From contig NC_058522.1 in assembly GCF_904849725.1 (NCBI RefSeq), positions 430,867,529-430,931,528 on the forward strand: a stretch of 64,000 nucleotides of DNA. Reading direction: 5' to 3'. The translations under genes were made by a program, and so were the position numbers. Below are positions 34,729 through 45,874 of the stretch, in pieces. This DNA is from Hordeum vulgare subsp. vulgare. Its lineage: Eukaryota; Streptophyta; Magnoliopsida; Poales; Poaceae. The notes below the pieces were generated by a model, which saw only the letters and a program-made list of their open reading frames with translations, had not been told where the DNA came from and searched no databases. Each line of letters begins with the position of its first letter. Position 1 is the first letter of the stretch.

Positions 34729-35687
34729 TATGATATGATATCAATGTTATGCAAGTTGACGATGCAATTGCTCTTTACACTTGCTTAAAATCTTTGCTTT
34801 TCTTTCTTTTGGTGATTATATTTTGTATGGCCACTATGTGGGACATGCATAAACAAGATAGCAATTTTGTATGCAGGTGCAAATGAAACACAAAAGATAC
34901 TAGTATGACACCACAATATGATGGTTATGGTGTTTGCATGCAATTGTAGCTATGCAGTGCATGTATCACTAATGTGCACAAGTAGCGTGGCCGGCAATAC
35001 TTTATGTCTAGTCTCGATAGGCAAGTTACGCAAGTAGGCTCGGAGTAACAATGCAATGGCAAGGATGTATGTCAAGGGTGTCGTCACAGTTACCATCCTT
35101 TCTTACGGTGAGGTGTCAATTGAGAATTGGTTGGCGATGATTCAGGGCGACGATGAGCGGCGATGTTCATGTAGAACCACTCCTAATTAGCCGAAACACC
35201 TTAGGAAGTGACGGGACTCGCGACTCCAATTTTCAAAAGCAAATGGGTTGCGGAAGACAATGGCGGAACAATTGCGGAAGAAATTGTGTAGGAAAATGGT
35301 GGAGAAAACTTAGCATGGATATGTTTATTCAGATGTCCGGGCTGGATCGATCGTCCAACAGTCTGGGTCGTACGACGGCTTTCGGTCGTCCAGGTGGCTC
35401 GATCGTTCGCCACGTGTGGACCATCCAGTGGATGAACTTGAGGCGGAATTTGAAGAATTTGCCAAATTCAGACGATTCAACCAGCGAAAAGGCTGGGAGT
35501 GGTGAGGAAGAGTTAGATCCACTTGTTCACAACGAAATCCACGGATCCAAATCAACAAAATCTCTTCAAATCCAACGAATCCCAGAAATTTTGGTATGGC
35601 TATTTTTGTGGGAATTTACGAAATTAGGTGAAATCAAAGCAAAAATTGGCTAGAAAGTGGGGGATGAGACTCCAAGGTGTGAATGAA
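34729..35687. other. no recognisable gene
   Basis: AT-rich to 35100, then moderately GC-rich. The open frame 35153-35653 (plus) and its minus-strand overlap show no known motif. The right part lies inside the primer-binding site at 35688, so it is probably leader DNA of a minus-strand Copia-like element. Confidence 0.4.
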
Positions 35688-35704
35688 CCTGGCTCTTGTT
35701 ACCA
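35688..35704 (-). other. primer-binding-site-like sequence
   Basis: The minus strand reads TGGTAACAAGAGCCAGG, close to the initiator-Met tRNA site used by most Copia elements. It lies 3 bp inside a candidate LTR end (TGATATAGG at 35708). Confidence 0.5.
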
Positions 35705-35707
35705 ATA

Positions 35708-36085
35708 TGATATAGGACAAACCCGTGGATGTCGATCTTTTCACACTTGGAGGGGGAAAATCAAGAGAAACACAAGAACTCAAGAACAATCCTCAAATCA
35801 CAAATCCACTAGATCGACATAAACACATGGGGATACACGGTCCAAAGTCAACGAAAGGATACACGTAATCGTAGTCTTCCCTACGAGAGGGGCCTTGTAT
35901 CCGCGAGGGGATCTTCCCTAGAGTAGGGGCCTTGGCATCACTATGGATCTTCTCACATGGAGGACATTTCCATGGGAGGAGGATAGTAGATGGAGCTAAG
36001 CTCAACAAATGGTTGTATAAACATTAGCTAACCCTAGAAAGGAATAGGTGGTGGTCTGTTTATAGTCCAAGACGAGATAGGGGGT
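35708..36085 (-). mobile_element. Copia-like 5' LTR remnant (minus strand)
   Basis: On its own strand the LTR would end in CCTATATCA just before the primer-binding site. A CTATAAACAG TATA-like box lies near 36055-36064. The other end is not certain; TGTTAGAGC at 36086 looks like the start of a different repeat, so I stop there. No TSD could be tested. Confidence 0.35.
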
Positions 36086-37210
36086 TGTTAGAGCATATTT
36101 CTTCGCATGTGGTTTTGGTAATTGATGACAATCCCTATGAGATATCTTGTAGTGATTGCCATCAATTATCCAAAGAATGGTCATAAAGACACAAGCTTGA
36201 TTTAGACTAACACAAAGATTAAATCAAGTTGATCAACACACAAAGCGTACAAGATGTACCGAGAGGGATCAAGTGATCCCATGGTATGGTAAGCATTGTC
36301 CATTGCGCTTTTGGGTACTTACCCGTGGTCTTCGTGAGAGTTATATGTGGGGTTAGGTGTGTTTCCATGGGCTTGCGTCAAGAGGAAGATTTCATTCAAC
36401 CGATGAAGGATGACATCAAGTGGTGATCTTCTTCAAGATTGCGGTGTGCAAGTTCAAGTGGAGGACCACGAACATATCATGCTTGAATCTTACTGTCCAT
36501 TGTGGTGGCAATGGACTTGTGAACCTGTGATGAAGAGTGGCTCTCCTAGAGTGAGTATGGGGGAGCAATCAACTAGTCTTCATCAAACTAACGCAATCAA
36601 GAAAGGTGGTATATCTTGAGGAAGTCAATATCATCACCATCTAGCTCAAGTGGACTATGTGCAAGGTATAGGTTTTAACTTGATAGGTTTTTCTATTTAG
36701 GATAGATTGTCGTAATGTCAAGGGGGGTTCTCAAGTGAGTAGCTTGATCGTATCGTTCGTTGAGAGCTCAAACCATTTGCATCCTTGCATCATATTTCTT
36801 GGTTATTGTTTGGTGTTTCTATTTGTGAGTTTTGGAGCTTATGGTCATCTTTATGACAAGCTCGAGTTCATCAAAAACGGAGTTCATGTGCATCTTCTAT
36901 GATGTTTTCGATGTTGGAGTTTTTTGCCGGTTCTTCACTCATAGAGGTTTCACATCTCTATTTAATTGGCAATTTTTACTACCTCTTCTTAATATGTTCC
37001 TTTCGCCATTGGGTAGCTCTTGCCGTCCTGAATCCAACAAGCTTGAGTTTGCTCAATTTAGAGCTCGTATGCGAAAGTTATGGCAGTTCTCGTATTCATG
37101 CTTTTCATCGTGAAAAGGTCCAAGCGGTACTACCTCTCCCACGAGCGGTACTACCTCTCATAAGAGGTACTACCTCTGATAATAGGTACTACCTCTCCCC
37201 CGAGTGGTAT
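36086..37210 (+). repeat. unclassified Triticeae-type repeat
   Basis: It begins TGTTAGAGCATATTTC and runs through non-coding sequence to a short array of GGTACTACCTCT units, then is cut by the next LTR at 37211. I have the impression that the CGGTACTACC array is widespread in wheat repeats but cannot name the family. No convincing coding region is visible; frames at 36832-37213 have no motif. Confidence 0.4.
37122..37210 (+). repeat. short tandem array of GGTACTACCTCT units
   Basis: Four units of 19-22 bp, each holding GGTACTACCTCT, plus a partial fifth (GTGGTAT). It ends exactly at the LTR insertion point. Confidence 0.85.
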
Positions 37211-38361
37211 TGATGACCCACAAGTGTAGGGGATCTATCGTAGTCCTTTCAATAAGTAAGAGTGTCGAGCCCAACGAGAAGGAGAAGGAATCTGATAAGC
37301 AGTTCCGAGTAAGGTATTCTCTGCAAGCACTGAAATTATCGGTGACAGATAGTTTTGTGGTAAGGTAATTTGTAACGGGTAATGAGTGTCAAGTGTAGTA
37401 ACGGTGCAGCAAGGTGACCCAATCCTTTTTGTAGCAAAGGACAAGCCTGGACAAACTCTTATATAAAGCAAAGTGCTTCTAAGGACACATGGGAATTACT
37501 GTCAAGCTAGTTTTCATAATGCTCATATGATCCACGTTCGTTACTTTGATAATTTGGTATGTGGGTGGACCTGCGCTTGGGTGCTGCCCTTACTTGGACA
37601 AACCTCCCACTTATGATTAACCTCTCTCACAAGAATCCGCAACTACGAGAGAAGAATTAAGATAAATCTAACCATAGCATGAAACATATGGATCCAAATC
37701 AGCCCCTTACGAAGCAACACATAAACTAGGGTTTAAGCTTCTGTCACTCTAGCAACCCATGATCTACTTATTACTTACCAATGCCTTCCTCTAGGCCCAA
37801 ATAATGGTGAAGTGTCATGTAGTCGACGTTCACATGACACCACTAGAGGAGAGATAACATACATCTCAGCAAACTAACAAATGAATACCGGATTCATATG
37901 ATTACTTATAACAAGACTTATCCCATGTCCTCACGAACAAAAGTAACTACTCACAAAGCATATTCATATTCATAATCAGAGGAGTGGTTATAATAATAAT
38001 GGATCTGAACATATAATCTTCCACCAAGTAAACCAACTAGCATCAACTACAAGGAGTAATCAACACTACTAGCAACCCACAGGTACCAATGTGAGGTTTG
38101 AGACAAAGATCGGATACAAGAGATGAACTAGGGTTTGGAGAGGAGATGGTGCTGATGAAGATGTTGATGGAGATTGACCCCCTCTCGATGAGAGGATCAT
38201 TGGTGATGACGATGGCTTCGATTTCCCCCTCCGGAACAGAAGTTTCCCCGGCGGAATAGCTCCGCCAGAGCTCTAGATTGGTTCTGCTCAAGTTCCGCCT
38301 CGAGACGGCGACGCTTCATCATGAAAGATGTAATATGATTTTTTCCAGGTCAAAAGCCTTC

Positions 38362-38373
38362 ATATAGCAGAAG
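38362..38373 (-). promoter_or_regulatory. TATA-like box of the 37211 LTR
   Basis: GCTATATGAAGG on the minus strand, in the expected part of the LTR. Confidence 0.35.
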
Positions 38374-38732
38374 ATGGGAGCCGGAGGCCTGCCAGGGGGC
38401 CCACAAGCCTGCAAGGCGTGACCAGGGGGTAGGTCGCGCCCCTGGCTTGTAGTTGCCTGGTGGGTCCCGTGAGGTATCTCTTTCGCTCAGTATTTTTTAT
38501 ATGTTCCAAAATAATTCTCTATAACTTTTCAGGACTTTTTGAGCTGTGCAGAATAGGTCTGTAAGATTTGCTCATTTCCTGGTCCAGAATTCCAGCTGCC
38601 GACATTCTCCCTCTTCATGTAAACCTTGTAAAATAAGAGAGAAAATGCATAATTATTGTACCATGATGTGTAATAACAGCCCGTAAAGCAATAAATATAA
38701 ATATAAAAGCATGATGCAAAATGGATGTATCA

Positions 38733-40308
38733 ACTCCCCCAAGCTTAGACCTCGCTTGTCCTCAAGCGAAAGCCGAGATCGCTAAATATGCCCACATGTT
38801 TAGAGATAGAGGTGTCGATAAAATAAAATAAGGACATGAGGACATCATGATAATATTTAGAATACCAACTCATATTGACATATAATCTCTTATGCTAGAG
38901 TAACAATTCATTCACATGATAGAATATGAATCAAGAACTCTATTGAGAGCTAACAAACTATGATCTCAGTCATTGAAGCAATTCCAATTTATCATAACAT
39001 AGGAAAGAGTAAATATAAGAGCTTGTAAAGCAAATCAACATACTCAATCATCTTATGGTCTTTCATAATTGCTAACACTCACGCGGTACTTATGAGGTCA
39101 AAGCTTCAATCGGACATAGATAAAGATAGGGGCTTACAATTTGCCTCCCTACTATTCACCTCAAGGGTAATGTCAACAGTAATAACTCATGATTACCCAC
39201 ATCCGAGTGGATATATGTGTCTAGATCATTCTTCAACATATGACGCTTGCCAAAAGATAAAGGCGAAGTAAAGGGAATGGTAAAGATCACCATGACTCTT
39301 TCTTAAGGGTAAGTACTAGAAAATAAAAGTAATAGATAGGCCCTTTGCATAGGGAAGCAGAGGTTGTCATACGCTTTTATAGTTGGATGCACAACCTCTT
39401 AATGCAAGAGAATGTCACTTTATATTGCCCCTTGTGATAAAGAACTTTACTATGCAGTCCTTCACTTTTATTTCTTCCATATCACAAGTTCGTATAAAGT
39501 TTATTTCCCTCACACCAATGGATCGTACATATTTAGAGAGCAATTTTTATTCCTTGCACCGATGAAAACTTACTCAAAAGATCTTACTCAATCCATAGGT
39601 AGGTATGGTGGACTATAAAGGAAAAACTGGGTTAAGGGTGTTTCGAAGCACAAGTAGTATCTCTACTTAGTGCGAGAGTTTTTGGCAAATATAGGTGGAA
39701 GAAAGCGACACATTTTGACGGATGTATACCCATCTAACTTCTATTCGGAAATAAGCAAACATAACTCATTATGTTGTCTTCCTTGTCCAACATCAACTTC
39801 TTAGCATATAATATTTTAATGAGTGTTCACAATCATAAAAGATGTCTAAGATAATATATTTATATGTTAACCTCTCTTTCTTTATTATTTCCGTATAATT
39901 GCAACAATGACCAATAACTCCGTTTTGCCAACTCTCAGCAAATTTCAATCAACATATCTTTAATATGTGAAGTCATCACTCCCCATAAAATCATTATATA
40001 TACTCTTGCTTTTATTCTATATTTCTTTTTCTCAGGATCATAGCAAGCAAGAAAAGCCCTCAACTCGAAACTACTCTTTATTATATAACTCTCGGACTTG
40101 CTTACATAGGGGGAACAAAAAGCAAAACTCAAAACTAGATCTCACTAAAACTTTATTCTACCAGATCAAGATATATCCTAAAGGATCGAAAGAAAAACGA
40201 AAAGAAAAGTAAAGATGTGATGGTGATACAATACTGGGGTGCCTCCCCCAAGCTTGGCACAAGCCAAGGGGAGTGCCCATACCCATGTGTTTAGTTGTCT
40301 TCCTTCGT
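38733..40308 (-). other. 3' untranslated region of the 37211 element
   Basis: AT-rich, non-coding. A second CCCCCAAGCTTGG motif near 40248 repeats the polypurine tract, as often seen in Athila-type 3' regions. The frames at 39383-39618 and 39967-40212 carry no motif. Confidence 0.55.
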
Positions 40309-41021
40309 GTTGGGGAACGTTGCATGGGAAACAAAATTTCCTACGCACACGAAGACCTATCATGGTGAAGATCATCTACGAGAGGGAGATCGGATCCACA
40401 TACCCTTGTAGATCGCTAAGCGGGAAGTGTTAAGAAACACGGTTGATGTAGTGGAACGTCTTCGTGATCCAAATCGCCGCCGTCCCACGGTCCGTCCCGA
40501 TCTAGCGCCGAACGGACGACACCTACGTGTTTAGCATAGATACAGCTCGATGACGATCTCCACCTTCTTGATCCAGCAAGAGATACAAAGAGGTAGCTGA
40601 ATTCTCCGGCATCACGACAGCGTAGCGGTGATGATGGTGGAGCTACTCCGGTAGGGCTTCGTCGTGCCATACCGATCTAGCTACGAGGTGTCACGAAGTA
40701 GTGGAGGGAGAGAGGGTTGCACAAAGGCTTGAGTTGCAAAAACCCTAAAACCATCCACTATATATAGGAGGAACCAAGGGGTGGTTAGCTTGCCTCCTAC
40801 TCCAAGGAGGAGCTTCGGCCGAGGCAAGGAGGGTGGAGTCCTCCTCCAATTCGGTTTGGTGGAGAACTCCTTCCTATCTTGTCCACCTCCTTATTTTTTT
40901 TCCTTCTTTATTATTGCTAGCCTTATGTGGCTGGCCTCACCAACCCACAAAGGGCTGGTGCACCACCCATGGGCCTATTTGGTTCTCTCCCAGGTGGGTG
41001 GCCCCTCCCGGTAAAACCCCG
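40309..41021 (-). mobile_element. Angela-type LTR, part, interrupted by a Tat element
   Basis: It begins TGTTGGGGAACG and is collinear with the rc-oriented LTR at 16779 (same order of blocks, including the TATA complement near 40760), then stops at 41021 in CTCCCGGTAAAACCCCG. The remaining U3 must lie beyond the Tat element, outside the window. The possible TSD before it is CTTCG (40304-40308). It is clearly diverged from the other Angela copies. Confidence 0.8.
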
Positions 41022-41128
41022 TGTCGGTGCACTAAAGACTGGGGTCCCTAGTGCCCTAGACTTGTGCACGGGCGCGAAAAGCCCCAGCCGGCACGGCATG
41101 GCAGGGCCAAGTCAAGATGCAACCCCCA

Positions 41129-41317
41129 AGATTATCAAGGCCTCAGCAAGCCTGCCTTGCCGGGAAGATGACCAAGGCCGCGCCCATCTGGTGGGCGTGA
41201 TGAACTCACCAAGTACAAGACCCCGGCAAGCTCTCCTGCCAGGATGACGACTGAAGCCCCCGGCAAGCTCCCTTGCCGGGACGAAGACTCAAGGCCCCGA
41301 CAAGGTCCTTTCCGGGA
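41129..41317. repeat. iterated CCCGGCAAG/CTTGCCGGG hairpins in U3
   Basis: Four units at about 41148-41165, 41221-41242, 41259-41280 and 41295-41316. The third is a perfect 9-bp stem, CCCGGCAAG and CTTGCCGGG with loop CTCC. The others are the same hairpin with one or two changes. Confidence 0.75.
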
Positions 41318-41571
41318 TGACAGGCCTGGCCACTGGTGGGCAACCGCCCATGCCACAGTGCCACCGCCCCCAAGTGCCAGCGCATTCCGCATGCGCCCGC
41401 GCAGCGTCCAGGTGTCGAAACACCTGGATACGTGTCTTCACTAGCACATCGCAGACAAGGACAAGACGCACATTTAATGCACCTGACAGCGGTAGATGGA
41501 TAAGCACCGCCCTAGGTTCACTGTAACTCCTCATGAACCTACCACCGAGCACTGTAGGTGACCCCTTTGCC

Positions 41572-41578
41572 TATAAAA
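41572..41578 (+). promoter_or_regulatory. TATA box of the Tat LTR
   Basis: TATAAAA in the context GCCTATAAAAGGAGG, about 270 bp before the LTR end. It is a strong consensus core promoter. Confidence 0.65.
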
Positions 41579-41854
41579 GGAGGCCCTTAACTCATTTCGA
41601 AGGGGTTAGACTTTTGGGAGATCAACCCTTAAGACGATCATCAACGGTCACTGTAACAATCAACAACAAAACGCTTAATACAACCAGACAAGCAGGGCGT
41701 AGGGTTTTACGTGTTAGCGGCCCAAACCTGGGTAAAAAGGCTTGCTGGGTGCTGATTGTTAGCTTTGCTCTTCACGTCACCTCTCCCCGCCCTACGATCA
41801 CAAGGGTTTCACGTTGATTCCCATAGGAGTCGACCTCGCAGTCGCCAACATCTT

Positions 41855-41872
41855 TGGCATGCCAGGTAGGGG
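41855..41872 (+). other. primer-binding site of the Tat element
   Basis: TGGCATGCCAGGTAGGGG, a slightly mutated form of the TGGCGCGCCAGGTAGGGG site common in grass Gypsy elements, 4 bp inside the LTR. Confidence 0.65.
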
Positions 41873-41906
41873 GGGTGTATTAGCGCACCACCTCTTCTTC
41901 ATCACC

Positions 41907-43787
41907 ATGGCCCCCAAGAAAAGTGGCGTGCCGGCGACCAATGCTCCCGCGCCCAGCCCTCCGGCCCCGGCGGGGGCAGGTGGAGGGGCGGGCGCGAGAC
42001 AAGGAGATGAAGGCCCCAAGCTTTTGCAACATTTTGGAGAACAAACCCAGTCGAGTGGAGTCGCCCGCGGCCACGGCGATCATCCTCGCCCTGGTGCGTC
42101 GAAGGACACGTCCGTGCGACCAACCGATGGCGTGGCCACGTCCAAGGACGCGCCGGCGCCTTTCAAGGCGCCCACGGAAGCACGCACTTCGCGGCCTTCT
42201 CAGGCCGCATAGGACGGATCGCCCCAGGAGGGCGGTGATCCGCCCCCACCTAAGGGGACCCCGTTCTCGGGGCACGCCGAGTAGGCGTACTTGCTCTCGT
42301 ACGGCGCGAGCTGGTGAGCCACCGTGTGACCAATAGGATGCTCCTTCTAGCACAGTTAGGAGTAAGAGCCCCTCGAGGTCCTCGCACATCTCGCCGCCAC
42401 CTGTGCGGGCGGAAGCCCTGAAGCGAGCCCAACTGCTCCTAGATTTCCCTCCAGTGGCGGACAAGCGAGAGGAGTGGAGGGCCACAATCCAAAGCCTCCT
42501 CGCACTCGCCAATGGAGACTAGCTGCAACAGGCGGGGACGTCAAAACGACCCCCCAGCAAGCGCGCTCAAGACCATACTAAGAAGACAGGGGCTCCCACG
42601 GCCACAGTGCACTCTCCTCCATGGCGACGGTAACAGGTCATCGTCTCTGACGAATCGACCGGGTCTTCCGACCCCCGCCACCGCCGTGACCAGCAAGACA
42701 TTCTCCGTGAACTACGCGGGGAAGACGCTCGCACCCTCATCGAGCAACGACGCGAGACGCGCCGTCAATCGGATATGCGCGCTAGAACCGCTGCTGGCAC
42801 GCCAGCTTCACGGTACCCTGGCGACCTACCCTACGGGGTGGGCTGTTCAGCGTTTACCCGCGAGTTACGGCGAGTCCAGTGGCCCAGCTCCCGTACTTTC
42901 AAGCCGGAGATTCCGAAAAAGTACGACGGCAAGACCTACCCGTCGGAGTTCCTCAGCATCTACACCATCGCGGTGCAGGTTGTCGGGGGACGAGACGAGA
43001 AGATATTAGCCAACTACTTCTCGTTGGTACTTAAGCCCAACGTCAGGTCGTGCTTGATGCACCTCCCCAAGAACTCCATTTCATCCTGGAAAGAATTGTG
43101 CCACGACTTTGTTGGCGCCTTCACTGGCGGCCACCAAGCTCCTGGTCAGGAAAGCGACTTGCACATCATCCCCCAAAAGGAGGGTGAATCCCTGCGCAAG
43201 TACATCCAGAGGTTCAGCCCCAACCAACACAACATCCCGGATGTTTACCCAGCTGCCGTCATCATCGCGTTCCACCGGAAGGTGCACAACCGAAAGATGC
43301 GTGAAGAGCTGGCGATGAACAAAGTCCGCAATGTCGCTGAACTTTACGCTGTGGTGGACTAATGCGCGCGTGCAGAAGAAGGGAGGAGGCTTCCCGATGA
43401 CAACGCCGGTGTTGAAGCCAACTCCGAAGACGAAGATGAAGACGTCCCCACCAAGAGGGGAAGACGGCGTAACAAGAAGCAAAACGGCAAGACCGTGTTT
43501 CCCGTCGAGGCGACCGGCGATGCCGACTCCGCCAAGAGGCAAAAGCCGACAAACCAGATGGCTCCGGCGCCCGATACTACAAGATCCATCACACCAAGGG
43601 CCACGACCTCCATCACTGTCGGCAGGTCGAACAACTTGCCGAGAAGCAGAGATCCGGGTACCGAAGGCGCGGCAAGGAGAAGGCCCGACAAGGTGGCGAA
43701 GGGTCAGGCGAAAAGAAGGGCGCCCAAGGGGGCCACCCCGGCAAGTTCAAAGGCAATAAAGCAAGGCTCACACAACCACGGGAGAAG
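41907..43787 (+). pseudogene. gag: Gypsy gag, broken
   Basis: The start ATG at 41907 opens MAPKKSGVPATNAP and stops at 42212 (about 101 codons). The core capsid domain is readable at 42890-43362 (FKPEIPKKYDGKTYPSEFLS, LKPNVRSCLMHLPKNSISSW, GESLRKYIQRF), matching Retrotrans_gag. The Lys/Arg-rich nucleocapsid region follows in other frames to about 43780. At least three frameshifts or stops separate these pieces. As capsid and RNA-binding precursor it would have formed the virus-like particle. Confidence 0.8.
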
Positions 43788-44760
43788 ATGGAGGAGGATG
43801 ATGATGAAGACCACCCCGACGACGACTCCAGCGACCACGAATTCCAGAGGGCGACGAACATGATGTGCCTTGAAGGAGGTGCCTCGCTGCATTCTTCCCA
43901 CCACCAGCTCAAGAAGTGGGCACGTGAAGTGATTGCAGTGGAGCCCTCCATCAGCGTCCACAAGCCCCTGAAATGGTCGCAGGCACCGATCATTTTCGAC
44001 TCTGAGGACCACCCAGACCGTGTCACTGCGGTCGGGTGCTTGCCGTTGTTGGTATCACCAATGATCGGCAACCTTAGGGTAATTAAAATGTTGGTAGACG
44101 AAGGGGCTGGCCTGAATCTCATCTCCCCTGATGTGATCCGAAAGCTGCAGATCCCCGAGGAAGACCTTGAGGACACATGCGCGTTCCAAGGGATCAACCC
44201 TCGGAAGATCCAGCCTAAGGGAAAGATCACGTTGCCGGTAACTTTCGGCAGCGATGAGAACTACCGAACGGAAAAGGTCGTCTTCGACGTTGCCGACAAC
44301 CCGTTCACGTACAATGGAATCCTGGGGCGCCCTGCGTTGGCCAAATTCATGGCGGCCTCGCACTACGCCTACGGTACCTTGAAGATGACTGGCCCGGCCG
44401 ACGTCATCGTCATCTGTGCTGACAAGAAGGACGCACTCCTGTGCACCGACCGCCTCTACCCGGAGGCCGTGGCGGCGCCCGCCGCCAAGGCCCCTTCCAT
44501 CACTACGAAGATCCGGGAGAGAAGAAGGCCGACAAGAGGACCTCCCGTGTCGACCCCGGCAAGTACACCTCGTCAGAGTGTTGTGCTGCCGGGAAGGACG
44601 TGCCAGAAAGCTCCACCACGCAGAGCAAAAAGTGGAGGGCTACTCCACCTGAGACCAAGAAGGTTCCAAACAAGGAAGACGGGTCGAGTGAGACTTTCAC
44701 CATCAGTTCCACCCTTGACAACAAATAGGAAAGCGCGATCATCGCCTTCCCGTAGGAAAA
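43788..44760 (+). pseudogene. pol: Gypsy aspartic protease region
   Basis: A 333-codon frame holds the retropepsin: MLVDEGAGLNLIS at about 44088-44126 (family usually DGGA or DSGA, so the residue after the catalytic Asp is Glu here), then YNGILGRPALAKF as the C-terminal ILGR motif. The 3' quarter of the frame is Pro/Arg-rich linker read out of register. It is continuous with gag upstream and RT downstream apart from frameshifts. The DEGA change probably kills activity. Confidence 0.8.
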
Positions 44761-45874
44761 TCTTGATGTGTTTGCTTGGCGACCGTTAGATATCCCCGGA
44801 GTTCCCAGGAAGGTGATTGAGCACCACCTTGTCGTCTGTCCACACGCGTGGCCGGTCAAGCAGAAGGTGAGAAAACAAGCCCTCGAGCGGCTAGAGTTTA
44901 TTACCGAGGAGATCAAGAAGCTAGAAGCAGCAGGCCTAGTCAGAGGGGTCATCCATCCCACATGGATGGCCAATCCAGTCGTTGTGCACAAGGCGAACGG
45001 GAAGTGGCGGCTTAGTATTGACTTCACCGATGTCAATAAGGCATGTCCCGAGGATCCCTTCCCCTTGCCGTGCATCGACCAGATTGTTGACTCCACTGCC
45101 GGCTGTGACCATTTGTTCTTCCTCGACGCCTACTCCGGTTATCACCAGATCTACATGCCCGAGGAAGATGAATAAAAGACTGCGTTCATCACCCCATGTG
45201 GCACGTACTGATTTGTGCGGATGCCTTTCGGGTTAAAGAACGTTGGTTCGACTTTTGCAAGGGTGATCCAAATTGGTCTTGAACCCCAACTCCATATAAA
45301 TCTGGAAGCCTATATGGATGACATAGTGGTCAAAACCAAGGACATGTCGACCCTTGTGGAAGACCTGGAAGAAACGTTTGCCAACCTGCGCAAAATCAAC
45401 CTCAAGCTCAACCCTAAGAAATGTGTGTTCGGTGTCCCGTCTGGCAAGCTTCTCGGATTCTTCGTATCCCAACGTGGGATCGAAGCCAATCCCGACAAGA
45501 TCAAGGCCATCGAGCAGATTGAGGCACCGAAGCGCGTCAAGGATGTGCGACGCCTAGCCAGCTGCGTAGCTGCCCTGAGCCGGTTCATCTCCAAGTCCGC
45601 TGAGCGCGGTCTGCCCTTCTTCAAAATCCTGAAGAAGGCAAGGCCGATGAAGTGGACTCCTGAGGCGGAAGTGGCACTACAAGATTTGAAGAAGTACCTC
45701 TCCTCCGCACCCATGCTGGTGGCCCCTAGACCCCAAGAGCCACTGCTCTTGTATCTAGCGGCAACTAACCAGGTGGTTAGTGCTGCCTTGGTGGCGCAGA
45801 GGGAGGAGGACAATGGAGCACCGGCAAAGGCAACGCCGCTCCATGAGGATATGCACGACGGTGAACAAGGGCCC
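44761..45874 (+). pseudogene. pol: Gypsy reverse transcriptase and RNase H, 5' part
   Basis: RT fingers and palm are at 44768-45175 (HPTWMANPVVVHKANGKWRL, DFTDVNKACPEDPFPLP, FLDAYSGYHQI). There are two nonsense changes, TAA at 45173 and TGA near 45209, in otherwise matching sequence (KTAFITPCGTY, FVRMPFG). The second segment, 45215-45874, has the YMDD active site (LEAYMDDIVVKTK), thumb and connection, then the start of RNase H (EPLLLYLAATNQVVSAALVAQ). Element B interrupts it at 45874; RNase H continues at 54001. Confidence 0.88.

Larger units (their letters stand above)
37211..40308 (-). mobile_element. Athila-type Gypsy element, 3' LTR and 3' region
   Basis: The LTR 37211-38732 (1522 bp) runs from TGATGACCCACAAGTG to AAATGGATGTATCA on the plus strand; on its own strand it starts TGATACATCC. 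The possible TSD GGTAT is at 37206-37210, with the partner outside the window. The polypurine complement ACTCCCCCAAGCTTAG follows at 38733. The interior to 40308 is untranslated 3' sequence without coding motifs. An Angela LTR interrupts it at 40309, and the rest lies beyond the nested elements. Clade assignment rests on the LTR start and polypurine style. Confidence 0.65.
41022..41850 (+). repeat. 5' LTR of the Tat-type element (829 bp)
   Basis: It starts TGTCGGTGCACTAAAG and ends GTCGCCAACA before the primer-binding site. U3 holds repeated CCGGCAAG...CTTGCCGG hairpins and a TATAAAA box at 41572-41578. Frames in it are not genes. Confidence 0.75.

Noticed and set aside
41880..42512. 210-codon minus-strand frame
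   Set aside because: Mirror of the Tat gag N-terminus in GC-rich DNA; Arg/Gly/Leu-rich with no motif, while the plus strand has the gag start next to the primer site.
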